DNA of 64,000 nt from Cladorrhinum sp. PSN259 (taxonomy: Eukaryota > Ascomycota > Sordariomycetes > Sordariales > Podosporaceae). A program made the position numbers and the translations under genes. Location: the NCBI GenBank assembly GCA_033725935.1, contig MU867135.1, positions 59,717 to 123,716 of the forward strand. Direction: 5' to 3'. Below the pieces are notes generated by a model that was not told the origin of the DNA, made no database searches, and saw only the letters and a program-made list of their open reading frames with translations. Numbering within the stretch: the first letter of the stretch is position 1; each line of letters starts with the position of its first letter. Below, piece by piece: positions 1 to 10,609 of this stretch.

Positions 1-13
1 TCCTGTTTGTTCT

Positions 14-1732
14 TCACAAGATCTTGAGCTTGGCGAAAGGGAATGTGGGTTGCCGGAAAATCTTCTCAATCGCAGACATTGACTTATACTTGTCCGGCAG
101 CGCCTGGAACTCGAAACTCAGAATGAGGACCGTCACCATGATCCTCATTTCCATCATGGCGAGCTTGCGGCCGAAGCAGCCCCGATAACCACCACCAAAG
201 GCTAATGATAGAATGGCATTCGGGTTGAACACCTCCTCGCCCTTCTCGTCCTTGGTGATCCACCGTCTGGGCTGGAAATCACCAAGATCACGACCAGCAG
301 GACTTTCAAACCCGTCGCCTCCCATCTTCTCAGCTGCCGCCCGAGAGCTCGTGCTGCGCTTTGACTCGTCCACAGGCGCCTGGGCGTGGTTAATGTGGTA
401 GTTCATAAAGACCTCTGCACCTTTGGGGATATGGCAGCCAAGGATTTGAGTGTCGACTAATGCCTGCCGGAGGTTTCCCTTTACCGCGCCCGATAGGCGG
501 AACGCTTCCTCGATCGTGCCGTTGAGATAAGGCAGGTCGGCATCCAGAATCTCGAAAGCCGAAGGAAGACCTGGGCCTGGAAATGCAGCCTTTAGAACCG
601 CCCGCAGCTCAGTTTGTACGGCTGGCCATGCCTCCATGAAACGGACAAACCAGGCAAGGGTGTTGGCAGTCGAGTCGTGTCCGCCAACCAACATGACAAA
701 CATCTCGTCAAGGATTCTCTGGTCGGTGGTGGGATCTGAAGGTGGGACCCCGGCCTTCTTGGCTTGCAGAAGCTGTCGACGGAGGACCGAATGCATTGCG
801 CATGTATCGACAGAGTTCTCCTCCAAAGCGCCGACCTCGAGATTCTGATATCGGTTTTGGGCCTTTACCATCGCTTTGCGCATTTCACCGCTGACGACGC
901 TCCTGAACCTTCGATACTTTGGGGTGTACGTCTCTATCCTTTGTGCCCACTTCGGCGATGGGCTTTGTGAGTTTTTGGCGATAGTGTCGCTGATATACTT
1001 GACCTGCTCCTTAAGGAACGAGCCAACAGGTGACTTTGCATCAAATCTCGCGTTGCCGGCCAGTTGACTCTGAAGCTTCTCCATCTCGTACCGCACCGCT
1101 CCAGGCTCCTCACCAAGAACAGCTACCCAAACAGCATCTAGGGTGGCACTCTTGAAGTCATCGAGCACATCGAGGGGCTCTTCCTTGTTGACAGTCGATG
1201 CTTTGAGCCGCCACAGTTGAACGAGTTCCAGGGTCGACTTGTGGATGTTTAGTGCCCTAATCTTCCTCAAGAAATCAGTGGCCATCACATCGGCCCAGAG
1301 TCGCTTTTGGGCCCGGAGCTCCGGCGTCGTGTACTGACCGATGGTGCCTTTGGGGAACATAGGCCCAAAGAGGTCGAGAGCCATCGGAGCTTTGTCGAAC
1401 TCCTTGTTACGGCGGACGAGAATATCCTCAATCTCTCGTGCGTCCTCTAAGATGATGATAGGCTTGCGGATACCGGGAAACAGAAGCTGGGCGATTGGGA
1501 CCCCCAGCTTCTGGGTTGTGACGCTAAACATGGCTTCTGAGAACTCATTTTTCTTCGTGGCTACGGCAACGAGATCGGGGAGATCGCCTGTTAAGCGGTT
1601 TGCCAACTCCTTGTTGTAGGGAATGCCGGGATAGGGTTTTGGATAAAGCTTGCGAATGAAGAGGAGGACAAGTCCCCCGATGGCGACGCCAAGCAGGCCG
1701 ACACGCACCGAGAGCGACTCAACTTGAAGCAT
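14..1732 (-). CDS. Cytochrome P450 monooxygenase (P450-1)
   Basis: Uninterrupted 572-residue P450 on the minus strand. An N-terminal membrane anchor (about residues 8-27) is followed by the proline-rich hinge YPKPYPGIPYN. The I-helix oxygen-activation motif reads GGHDST, the K-helix ExxR is EEAFR, a PERF-like segment FQPRRW follows, and the heme loop FGGGYRGCFG carries the axial Cys near residue 519. The full set of motifs suggests an active ER-bound monooxygenase; its substrate cannot be read from sequence. I chose the ATG at 1732 because the frame upstream has only a TTG. It is clearly related to the P450 at 10610-12352: both share the PKPxPGIxYN hinge and an ILxRRxKEFD segment. No secondary-metabolite backbone enzyme lies nearby, but the left window edge cuts the neighbourhood. 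Confidence 0.95.
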   Translation of the reverse strand: MLQVESLSVRVGLLGVAIGGLVLLFIRKLYPKPYPGIPYNKELANRLTGDLPDLVAVATKKNEFSEAMFSVTTQKLGVPIAQLLFPGIRKPIIILEDAREIEDILVRRNKEFDKAPMALDLFGPMFPKGTIGQYTTPELRAQKRLWADVMATDFLRKIRALNIHKSTLELVQLWRLKASTVNKEEPLDVLDDFKSATLDAVWVAVLGEEPGAVRYEMEKLQSQLAGNARFDAKSPVGSFLKEQVKYISDTIAKNSQSPSPKWAQRIETYTPKYRRFRSVVSGEMRKAMVKAQNRYQNLEVGALEENSVDTCAMHSVLRRQLLQAKKAGVPPSDPTTDQRILDEMFVMLVGGHDSTANTLAWFVRFMEAWPAVQTELRAVLKAAFPGPGLPSAFEILDADLPYLNGTIEEAFRLSGAVKGNLRQALVDTQILGCHIPKGAEVFMNYHINHAQAPVDESKRSTSSRAAAEKMGGDGFESPAGRDLGDFQPRRWITKDEKGEEVFNPNAILSLAFGGGYRGCFGRKLAMMEMRIMVTVLILSFEFQALPDKYKSMSAIEKIFRQPTFPFAKLKIL

Positions 1733-2644
1733 TGTGAGAAACAATTTATCAGAACCTCAACACCTCATTCAATCCATGCCACCCACTGAAACGAGCCCAC
1801 TCGCCTTTATGTAGTGTACGTGACAATGCTCAGCTGTTGGTGACAAAGTGCACCCCAAAGGGTTCACGTGCAGATGGAACAGTGTGGGACACAGTTCAGA
1901 CCCACTGGGTATCTTTGACCCTTGCTCATAGCAGCATTGCTGCGCCGCACGCTTGTTCAACGGCAATGCCCTGGAAGCAACGAAAGAACAAATCCATGCC
2001 GCTTCGAATTTACCAAAGTCCACAGGACTAAAGGGGAATCAAGATAGGTTCGGCTTTAAGTTTTGGTAAGCCTTTATATAAGAGTGGAACACTGGTCGCG
2101 TCGGTGGCCACATTCACTTATCTCATCTGGGTCTGGTCCCCCCCCTCTGTTGGAGGCACAGAACGTTGGCGGTCAAGGAAAGGATTCTTTTGAATGTTGA
2201 CAAAATTGCACTAGAACAAGGAAGGTAAGGACAGCAAACAACCGCTTCCACCGAGCGCTTAAAGACCTGCTCGCTTATGGCGTCCACCTATTATCGACCT
2301 ACCGCACACACACAGTGTCAAGGTATGTTCAAATAAGTTACAGGACGACAACCCCGTTGGACCGCCTCGATCCGTGAGACGCAGTGGCAGTTGGCTCTTA
2401 ACACCCCTGAAAAGACAAGCAGCCTACAGTAAGGCTTCTTTGGGGTTGTACCCGAGCACAGTGCTTGTTGGCGTCTATCCTGTAGAGAACACCTTCCAGG
2501 TATAGTAACATTATATTGCACTACCATGGGTGCGCAGCACAGTCCCCTCCCAACGTACATACTTGTACCTTATGAACTGATAATTTCCCAAACTTCTAAT
2601 CCTTCACGATTCTTGCAACCATTTTCACATACTCGCATACCAAC
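1733..2644. promoter_or_regulatory. Divergent intergenic region between P450-1 and a rhodopsin-domain gene
   Basis: About 0.9 kb between two outward-facing genes. A TATA-like element at 2073-2082 can be read on both strands. It is about 340 bp upstream of the P450 start and 570 bp upstream of the rhodopsin-domain start. No other motif or convincing coding sequence was seen. Confidence 0.4.
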
Positions 2645-4068
2645 ATGGACGGCCTTGACTTCAGCAAGATTCCCGTACAAGCACCTCCCGAAGGTGTCAT
2701 ATCAAACTTTGAGAATCCATCATCAGCTGCGCCCCTGATCGCAGCCTTCGTATACGTGACTATACCGCCCATGGCTTTTTCTTTGATTCTGCGATTCTAT
2801 ACCCGAATCGCCATTACCCGCAACCTCGGCATAGATGACTGGCTTAGTGCTGCCGCTGGAGTGAGTCTCGGCGGCTTCTCAACCTGATGGGAGCAATCGC
2901 CTCAAGTTGCTAACCTAAAACCCCTACCAGGCATTGATGATCTTTTATTGCGGACTCATGTTGTCGCTTCTCAACAACCCTATTGGCCTTCACATGTGGG
3001 ACGTGCCTCTCAGCAAACTCAACCCGAAATATGGCTTCTACACAGTCCTGAATACCGTGGTATACTTCATCCTCGCAATGCTCATCAAAGCCTCCATCCT
3101 CTTGTCTTACCGCCGCCTTTTCCAGATTTCGACCGTCGCTAACGCCATGATCTGGTTTGGGCTGGCCGCCAACGTCTTTTTTTATCTCATCAGCGTTGTA
3201 GTTTTATTATCCTACTGTGTCCCACGCTCCGATGAATGGGCCGTTGGTGGCTGGTACGCTCTCAAATTTGCCCAGCGTTGCTACAGACACAGCTCGAATA
3301 TTGCGGCAGCTTCTGGTGTTTTCGGCACCTTTATTGACATCTTCATACTTGTTGTTCCATTGCAACCAATTACTACTTTGCGTGCTTCACCCGCCAAGAA
3401 AATTGGCATCTGCGCCATTTTTTTGGCTGGGTCTTCGTATGTCTGACTCCCGAAAGCAAGAAAGATGTGTGACTAAACATATGTGATCACAGGGCTTGTG
3501 TCTTCTCAATCGTCGGTCTTGTATATCGCATCAGGTATTATCACGACCCAAACGACGATAGTTATGTCATGGTGCCTATCCTTGCGATGAAGTAAGAATT
3601 AGTCCTTCCATGCCGTGGGTAGCTGATCAACTGACCGGGCACCAATTTAGCATCGGCGAGATCAACTTGGGGATAATATCAGCATCTCTGCCAGTAACAT
3701 TCATTGTGTTCCGCAATTTGGCTACAAGGTTTAGGGCGTGGAGGGACAGCCAAAAACCGATGCAGCCAATTGACAAGGCCGCAGCAGTTGAAGTCGACAT
3801 GTACCAGTACCAGCAAGTCGAGGGTGTGCCCAACGGGAGCCGCACCAGCGACGTGGAGGCAGGTAGGAATGAAGTGTTGACCTATGCCAGCGCTGACTAT
3901 GATTATCATCATCAGCTCAGGGCTGGGTCAAAATCGGGGCTGCATGTCTCTGTACAAATGGACATGTCAAAAGAAACAAAGCAACTCAACACGGCAGCGG
4001 TGCCTCAAGAGCTTGAAGGGAGGAGGAGTATTACTCTGGGCACTTGGCCTCGTTCAGATAGCCCATGA
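2645..4068 (+). CDS. PTH11-type rhodopsin-domain seven-helix membrane protein
   Basis: Four exons (2645-2860, 2931-3436, 3493-3591, 3651-4068) with canonical GT-AG introns of 70, 56 and 59 nt join in frame to give 412 residues. Several strong hydrophobic helices are visible. The family hallmark LGIDDW ends the first cytosolic loop after helix 1-2, and a polar C-terminal tail of about 110 residues follows the last helix. This layout is that of the fungal rhodopsin-domain family (PF20684), which includes the Magnaporthe PTH11-like GPCR candidates. Ligand and signalling role are unknown. It is divergent from P450-1. A second, only distantly similar member lies at 8936-10080. Confidence 0.88.
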
Positions 4069-4580
4069 AGACTGATTTATAACATTCACGCATTTACGTT
4101 ATTCTACTGCCCTTGCATTTCCCGTGGGGTTGCGAAGTTCACTATGATGAAGTTCCGGGATGGGGTGAAGACGAGGACGGAGCGTTGGGTCCAGCATTCA
4201 AAAGGATCTGTACTGAATGCAATCCACGTATCCAAACATGCCATCAGGAGGCACAGCAACTGGGTTTTGTATACTTGGTCAAAGAGCGAGACAGAACTGC
4301 CCGCTATAGGATGATCGGAATTCTCAGTGTAACATCGATCAGAGGTTTTCTCCGGCATGACCGAAACAGGCACCCATTATTCGCCATTTTTAGTACACAC
4401 ATCCGAATTCGGTTATAAATTGTCCGCTATGTCCGGTATATCCAACTACAAACCTAATACTGCGACAGACCCTTGTCCGTTACGATGACCTACAAATTCC
4501 TCATATCCATCTTCAAGTTTTGTCCCCATTTTATTCTCGCTTTTGTTTATAGTATCTAACCCCACAAGTGCAATATCACG
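4069..4580. other. Intergenic, nothing recognised
   Basis: About 0.5 kb of 3' flank of the rhodopsin-domain gene and possible 5' flank of the next model. Open frames on both strands overlap one another and show no family signal. Confidence 0.5.
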
Positions 4581-5226
4581 ATGGACGCCGTCACCTCTCA
4601 AATTCTCGCTGGCGAGAACGACGGCTTCTTTTCCTCGACAACATCAATTACTACCGCAACGGGACTTAGTGTTGTCAGCATTATGATGGCCATGACGGTT
4701 ACGGAGCAGTTGAGACAGTCGGTCAAGGCGTTAAATCTGGCTTTGCAGCTTCTCAACATCCCTGTTGCACGTAAGTCGTCCATCCATTAAAACCAGGAAA
4801 CCCAAGACGCAGGCGCACTGACATAGTGTCCAGGACATCATTAGATGAGGTCCAGTCGTCATACATGGCATTGTTGCATAATCTCAACAAGCCTCGACTC
4901 CACGACCCGCAAATCACGCCAGTAAATATCATCCCCGCTCCGCAACGCCACCCCAGTACCTGGCTGCACTGAGAATCACCTTGAGGTAGAGGACTTGAAA
5001 CCACCAGAGGAGTCGGCATCCCCAATGGTGAGAGATCAATTGAGATGTACCACCTGGGGGATCGCATTCAACCAAACGAAATCACGATGTACGAGTGAGT
5101 GTCCCACAACCAGTAATCAGTGGAGCCGCTATCAGCCGGCAAGAGAAACAGCAGCCCCGTCATCGAAGGCTGGGTGTGGTGTATGGGATCCCTTCGATAT
5201 CAAATACTACCAGAACCTCTCGCTAA
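4581..5226 (+). CDS. Hypothetical spliced small protein (weak model)
   Basis: Unrecognised. A four-exon model (4581-4770, 4827-4955, 5010-5094, 5136-5226) stays in frame for about 164 residues. Exon 1 has a good donor (GTAAGT) and a mildly hydrophobic stretch LSVVSIMMAM. Downstream exons are amphipathic and low in complexity. The 54-nt and especially the 41-nt introns are marginal for a fungus, so the 3' half may be wrong or the gene may be decayed. It lies between a receptor-like gene and a P450 pseudogene, in a stretch that looks degraded overall. Confidence 0.35.
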
Positions 5227-5315
5227 GCTCAGACTGAGCAGGACATGAGGTGGCTCCAAGGAAGTCTATACTATTTATATAGATTAAATGGGGAAATGCG
5301 AAAGGTGTAAAAGGT

Positions 5316-5349
<34 letters not shown>

Positions 5350-5719
5350 GGAATTGGCTTGGACGGGTTAACAGACAAAGTATATACATGAAAAAGACAT
5401 GGAAAGGAAGAACAATAATTACATACGTATATGTAGTATAGATTTCCAGAGACCTTTCTTGTTTATGATTTCCAGCGTTGAATAGATGTAAGTATTAGGC
5501 TGGCAGGATCTTGACCGACTTTGATTGGCACAAGTGCTGGACTATTTCTATTGGTGGTTCGTTCGTAGGTAGGGGAAGACGAAGTTTACAGCGGCGGTTA
5601 CGGTCGATCATCAAATAAGTTGCGACGATGAAGCACTGGAATGGGCGATGTGTGTCAAGGTGGGAAGGTACTGACTTGTCCTTGTTCTCATTCAGCATGA
5701 ATTTACAGACTCATTTACA
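5227..5719. other. Intergenic with long T tract
   Basis: AT-rich flank between a weak gene model and the P450 pseudogene. Apart from the T homopolymer at 5319-5348 I see nothing functional. Confidence 0.5.
5319..5348. repeat. Homopolymer T tract (30 nt)
   Basis: Thirty consecutive T. The true length is uncertain because such runs are prone to sequencing and assembly error. Confidence 0.9.
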
Positions 5720-6330
5720 CGGTCGTAGTAACAAACTTCTTGGACCCTCACCACCAAAGGCTTCTTCTCTCAAAGCACAAAAGCCCTTTGATCCGTCCAC
5801 TTTTCACTCTCCTCGCACAGCTCAAAATCAAACTAGAGCAAGACCCTAGCCAACACCAAGCTCATCTCGTGCATTGTCATATTGCTGCCCAAACAATCCC
5901 TAGGTCCGTAAGCAAACGGTTGCGCCGCTTCCCTGCGGGAACAAGCGTAAAGATTCCTGCATAGCGAAGTGACGCTCTCAAAGGTTACCTTCTTGCTCTC
6001 TCTCAAGCTTGTCCCTGGGCCGAAAGGACCATGCTTCAGATGTCCGGCTCGTCTGATCCCCTCTCGAGACGCGAGTCGACGCGGTCCGCCGAGTGTCAGA
6101 AGTGGTTGTAATTTATGTCTCTTACGAATTTAGGGTTAAATAGCTTGTTTAGAAGAGGATAGTGCTGAATGAACTGGGCGACGGGGATTGCCTTGATCGA
6201 GTCAAACACTGCTTGAGCCCAAGGCGAGTCCCTCTTGTTGTTTAGCAGGCCGAGGGATTGTCCAAAGGTCAGATCGCTCATGGTAGCATACGCTGAAACC
6301 TGCATGAGTTTCTTGTGGGTGAACAGAATT
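5720..6330 (-). pseudogene. Decayed cytochrome P450 (RIP-like remnant)
   Basis: Pieces of one P450 appear in the right order on the minus strand. They are a mid-region segment with MSDLTFGQSLGLL, then HSADRVDSRLERGSDEPDI directly followed by TGA where the family normally has Trp (PDIW), then ESKKVTFESVTSL, then the heme loop FAYGPRDCLG, and a C-terminal stretch with two more stops. The I-helix and most of the K-helix-to-heme interval are deleted, and frames shift between pieces. Segments such as RVDxRLE and PDIW are typical of the isotrichodermin C-15 hydroxylase-like CYP group. Stops of the TGG-to-TGA or CAG-to-TAG kind fit RIP. It cannot encode a working enzyme. Confidence 0.85.
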
Positions 6331-6929
6331 GGAAAAGTCGAGTCTTTTTGGTGGGGGTCAAAAGAGCCACCTCAGCGATGACAGCTCGCTTGGAGAACTT
6401 TTCCCATTTCCATCTGCTGCCTGTCTCACTTTTTTCTCTTCTTTTTTTTCCATTTCCATCTGCCTGTCCCTTTTTCCTCTTTTTTTTTCTTTCTTTTTTT
6501 TTTTCTCTCTTTTTCTTTTTCTTCTTCTGTTCCTTTCCTCTTTCTTTTTTTCGTATATCTTTTTCAGTGTGTGAGTGGGATTCAGACAGAACCTGGACTA
6601 GTGCAGTGATGCGGATTGTGGACATGGATTCTATGGCACTATCGAAGCAACACGTTTGTTCTTCCATTGGAAAGAATCCTTGCAGCCAAAGCTAGGTCCC
6701 TTTGCCGATCACCATCAGCATTGAACATGGAGCCCTGTAGAACGGTGCCTAAGCCCTGCCAAGCGCGTGAGGGCCCCTTTCTATTGCATATCTACTCCAA
6801 GGGGGTATTCTATCTTTTCTTTTTTTTTTCTCTATTCACTTGTGCTTTGCTAACGGAATCATGGAATCGTCAGCCGGCACCGGGCCTGGACCATCCGACC
6901 CCGGTCCCCCACCAAGCCCATCAAGCTCA
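6331..6929. other. Gene-free stretch with polypyrimidine tract
   Basis: It would contain the 5' part of the decayed P450, but nothing recognisable remains upstream of about 6330. The middle is a long T/C tract that creates spurious open frames on both strands. Confidence 0.6.
6428..6566. repeat. Polypyrimidine low-complexity tract
   Basis: About 140 nt of almost only T and C on the plus strand, with interspersed CTTTTT units. Simple-sequence expansion. Confidence 0.85.
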
Positions 6930-7379
6930 TCAAAGTTCCTCCGCGGAAGTAATAGGAGCAGTCTTGTCCTCTGGCGTCCAGACCCCGGGCGCCAAAGTAC
7001 CGCTGGCACGAAAGCGCTCTCGAAAGGTTTCCGTAGCCGTCTCGGGGATGCGGAGGAAGAACTGTCTGGCGAACTCACCACCGACCCATTCTCCTCTTGG
7101 CCGTGGCGTCTCCGGGTTGTAGATTGCATCGACCTGGATGGCAGCCTGTTCCCACACCTCTGCGGGGCTTGCCCTGCCGGGATGCTCGTCGAACATACAG
7201 AAAAGGTGCATCATGTCACATCCGGTGCGAAGGTACTCTTTATGATTGGCAAATAACTGTGTCAGTCACGTTGATAGTAAATTTTGAGTCCATACAGTCC
7301 ATCTTTCTTTTGGAAGATAACCCAGAACCACAAACTCCATTGGTGACAGCTGCCTGCCAAAAGTGGACTTTTTGGTCAT
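6930..7379 (-). CDS. Hypothetical protein, uncertain structure
   Basis: Not recognised. An ATG at 7379 in good context (AGCCATGA) opens 28 codons containing FGRQLSPMEFVVLGYLPKERW. A 39-nt GT-AG intron (7257-7295) would join this in frame to a 109-codon exon with RTGCDMMHLF and GEWVGGEFARQFFLRIPET, total 136 residues. The peptide looks genuinely protein-like, but the intron is shorter than usual and the C-terminus stops abruptly. It may be a decayed or longer gene whose 3' end I cannot place. It sits beside the P450 pseudogene. Confidence 0.4.
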
Positions 7380-8014
7380 GGCTAAGAGATGGTAGAGTCG
7401 TATTTTGTTAGGAGAAAACAAAGAACAATAAATGGAACTCGATGGCCGTCTGAACTTGAACCGGTACGCCTTGGTGGAACCCGTGTGCGAGTGGCTTTGC
7501 ATCGCGACGATCAAAAACTACGAACTTTATCCGAGGGCGTTGGTGCGACGCAGAGTTTGATGATGTCCAAGACCTTTGGCTACGGATAACAGACCATGGA
7601 TTTTTGATGTGCTCCCTTCGTCAGGTTGGGAAGTGGGGATGCCGCGTCGCGGTCGAAGGAAGGTAGGCTCATCAAACGTTTGTTTGTATACTAATAATAA
7701 TTCTGCAAAACAAAATCCCCCCCAAAAAAAAATCAGCAGAATAAAACAAGTTCATTGATGCAAACTAATCTTTATTTACCCGCTCCCGGGTACTCTCAGA
7801 AAGGCAAAGCTAAACCAGTGAACTGGAAAATGGATGTTATGCTTGAACTCCTTTTGATACATGTTTGTTCTGATAACTTATCATATGATCTTGGATCCCT
7901 TCATTTTCAAAGCCAGTCGTGAGATATGATATGTAGATTCCGCCGATCTGCATAAGCAGGGACTTTCAACCGAGTCACAGAAACTTTCTTGCTAGAACTA
8001 GAGAGGGAAAAAAG

Positions 8015-8036
8015 AAAAAAAAAAAAAAAAAAAAAA
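8015..8036. repeat. Homopolymer A tract (22 nt)
   Basis: Twenty-two consecutive A preceded by AAAAAG. Length uncertain. Confidence 0.85.
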
Positions 8037-8664
8037 GAATTCTTGGTTCAGATTTCCCATGGAACTCCAAGTTACAAGGTTGGAAAGTGGAGATGTCATG
8101 CGTATTTGTTTACATAACCCCCGTGGAAAAGAATGAAATAAAATGTCTTGGTCCCGGGGCGTTGGTTCAGCTCATTGTTTCCAATCGGGAGCCACCACGG
8201 CAGTCGTTTTAAACTTCGCTTCCCACCCACCCCAAGAAAATTGATCAGCTGGCGTGGGTGCGGAATGCAACGCTCCACGTCCCGGTCTCTAACGACCCCC
8301 CATGCCCCCCCTGCAGGTTGTTGCTCTCTGTTAGCCCCGAATATTACCCCGGATTTTCTCAATGTTGCCTCCTCTTAAGAAACATGCCGACGGGGGGACG
8401 GGAGGTTGCTGTTCGTGTTACCAGTTTCATACTTTAATATGGCTTTTTCCCAGGGCTTCAAGTTTTCCTCCCCCGAATCTCTTTTCTGACAGGGGAAAGC
8501 GCCGAATACCGGCCGCCGCCACCGCCACAAGTTCAGCTGGGAGTTTGACTTTGAATGGGGTGAATCCTTCCGAAGAAATGTCAGAAAGGATTTCCAAGTA
8601 CCGTGTGTGCGGCAGCGGCGTTGTCGGTACCGAAACCAAGTTCGCGGTACATGTAACTTGCCAG

Positions 8665-8669
<5 letters not shown>

Positions 8670-8698
<29 letters not shown>
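8670..8698. repeat. Homopolymer A tract (29 nt)
   Basis: Twenty-nine consecutive A. Length uncertain. Confidence 0.85.
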
Positions 8699-8699
<1 letters not shown>

Positions 8700-8935
8700 C
8701 CACAAAATTGGTGTTTATCCAAAGAGGATAATCCAGGGGAATCTTCACGGAAAGACCATGACTGCTATCTTCGCCTTTGATTTATATTATTTTATCTCCC
8801 TTTTAGTAGGTATGCACATGTGCATCGTAGCGTAATAAACTAGGGAAAAAAATACTTTTGATAAGAAAACAATAGGCACAATAGTATAGTTTCAAACACC
8901 CAATGCATCGATAACACCTGCTATTTTGATTTCTT

Positions 8936-10080
8936 TTAAAAAATATCCCGACGGGTGTGGTCCCCCTTTTGGGAGTTGTCGGACCACGTGTCATACTCAA
9001 GGGCATTGTCGGCTCTCCTCACCACGACAGGCTGATTGAGTGGCTGTTCATCCCTGTCGCTGCCGAGTTCATGGATGTGGTCGGCGGCACTCTTGAGATC
9101 CGGCTGGCTGCTGAGCTTGCTGTGGCCGTGGCTGCCACCCACCCGGCCAATCCCGCCCATGCCGTAGGATTCCTTGGTACCCCGGGAGCTCTTTGCGCGG
9201 CGCACGAGGGGCCGGTAGAAGGGGATCGAGGCAGCAATGACGGTGGCTGTCACTTCGGCCACGAGCCAGATGAGCACAATGGCCGTGCCGTGCGTGAAGT
9301 CTGCGCTGCGGGCGATGTAGGGGATGGTTGTTGTCTTGTATATGCCAATGACACCTGCCACGACACCGAGACTCATGGACACGATGACACCGACCTTTTC
9401 CTGGAAACGCATCTGCAGATTCCAGATGATGAGACAGGGGAATGCGGTGAGGACCAAATCCATGACGGCCGAGTAGCCAGCAGCAAAGACACCAAGCCCA
9501 ATGACATGGTCACCACCAACGCAGCCGGGCGTCGGTGGCAACCCGCACTGGTAGAACTGGACGATGGAAATGGAGAACAGGGACAGGTTGATGGTGACCA
9601 ACATGAACCACAGTGAGGCCCTTTGCCATGGTTGGGTGACAAGTCGCAGCAGCGTGAGGATGAAGGACGACTTGGACACGGCAACTGAGACGACGGCAAA
9701 GAACTGGGCGATGGGGAGGATGTAGAGGAGGTCAGGCAGAAGCGCGAGGTCGAAAGTGCCGAGATGCTTCCCCAGGCCGTACTTGGTCGTGTGGATCGAT
9801 AGGATACAAAAAACGAGGAAAAGGATCTAAAAGTAAAATCAATGTGGGTTAGCTGCCATCTGTGGTGGTTTGTGCATAATCTAGCGGCCGCTAGCCGGCT
9901 AGGGGTGGATGTGAAGGGACTCGAAAGACATACCCAGGAGAGGGCCAAAACAGCATCATCAAGACCCAACTTGGTGCTCAACGCTTGTTTACAATAAAAC
10001 CGCAGTGACATGAAAAGGAATGAAGCCACCGTGCAGACCACCATCGAGATGATCATGGGGGGGCCATTGTCGTTCGCCAT
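8936..10080 (-). CDS. Rhodopsin-domain seven-helix membrane protein 2
   Basis: Two exons on the minus strand (10080-9934 and 9826-8936) joined by a 106-nt GT-AG intron give 345 residues. The protein starts almost directly with helix 1 (PMIISMVVCTVASFLFMSL), has the family motif LGLDD where the first member has LGIDDW, several further hydrophobic helices, and a polar Gly/Ser-rich tail. It belongs to the same fungal rhodopsin-domain family (PF20684) as the gene at 2645-4068 but is much diverged from it, so this is not a recent duplicate. It is divergently arranged with P450-2 (530 bp shared promoter), mirroring the P450-1/rhodopsin-1 pair. Function unknown; membrane receptor-like. Confidence 0.87.
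9881..9894. repeat. Perfect 14-bp palindrome in an intron
   Basis: CTAGCGGCCGCTAG lies inside the intron of the rhodopsin-domain gene, followed by a second 8-bp palindrome AGCCGGCT (9893-9900). The role is unknown and it may be chance. Confidence 0.6.
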
Positions 10081-10609
10081 TTTCTTTACGGAGCAAGCCA
10101 ATGAACGAAGAGAATGCGAAGGGGGAGTGAGTGAGTGGTGTGGAGAGGGAGGTTGAAGCAAGGAACTGAAAAACAAAAATCATCAACTTTTCTTTCATGT
10201 TTACCTCCGACCAAGCCCATCTTTATAAGACCATTCATTCCCATCCCAAAGGGTCGCAACCGTTGAGAATGCGACGCCATGGCCAGATGAGAGTATTTGC
10301 AGTACCCTGGCATTGTCAATCTTCATTGTTCCGTGATGTGCGTGCAACCCCGCACCCTTGCCTGCTGTGCCGCAAAAAGGGGCTGAAAAGTAAACTACCA
10401 CTTGGGTCACCAGCCCGCAGATCAGCCTGCAGCATGGCCAGGATGGTGCTGGGATTAGAGCACATGTACTTCTGCAAAAATGTCAAATAATTACCCCACA
10501 CTTTGTCAGTGTAACAGTGCGAGTCCTCCCTCCCCCTTTCTCTCATTGTGTTTTTTTCTTCTGTTCTTCTATCTTGCAGTGCAAATCATTCCGCCACACT
10601 CATACCAAA
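10081..10609. promoter_or_regulatory. Divergent promoter region, rhodopsin-2 / P450-2
   Basis: 529 bp between two outward-facing starts. A TATA-like TTTATAAG near 10219-10226 reads as a TATA box on the minus strand about 140 bp upstream of the rhodopsin start. A pyrimidine-rich leader (10520-10580) precedes the P450 ATG. Confidence 0.45.

Larger units (their letters stand above)
7380..8935. other. Gene-free stretch with A homopolymers
   Basis: About 1.5 kb without a supportable gene. It holds two long A runs (8015-8036 and 8670-8698). Open frames here run through those tracts and show no family signal. Confidence 0.6.

Noticed and set aside
6315..6695. Open frames made of Phe/Ser or Lys/Glu/Arg
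   Set aside because: Created by the polypyrimidine tract and not protein-like.
8362..8835. 157-codon plus-strand open frame
   Set aside because: It runs through a 29-A homopolymer of uncertain length and has no family signal.
8957..9616. 219-codon plus-strand open frame
   Set aside because: It lies antisense to the rhodopsin-domain gene and is a shadow of its coding sequence.
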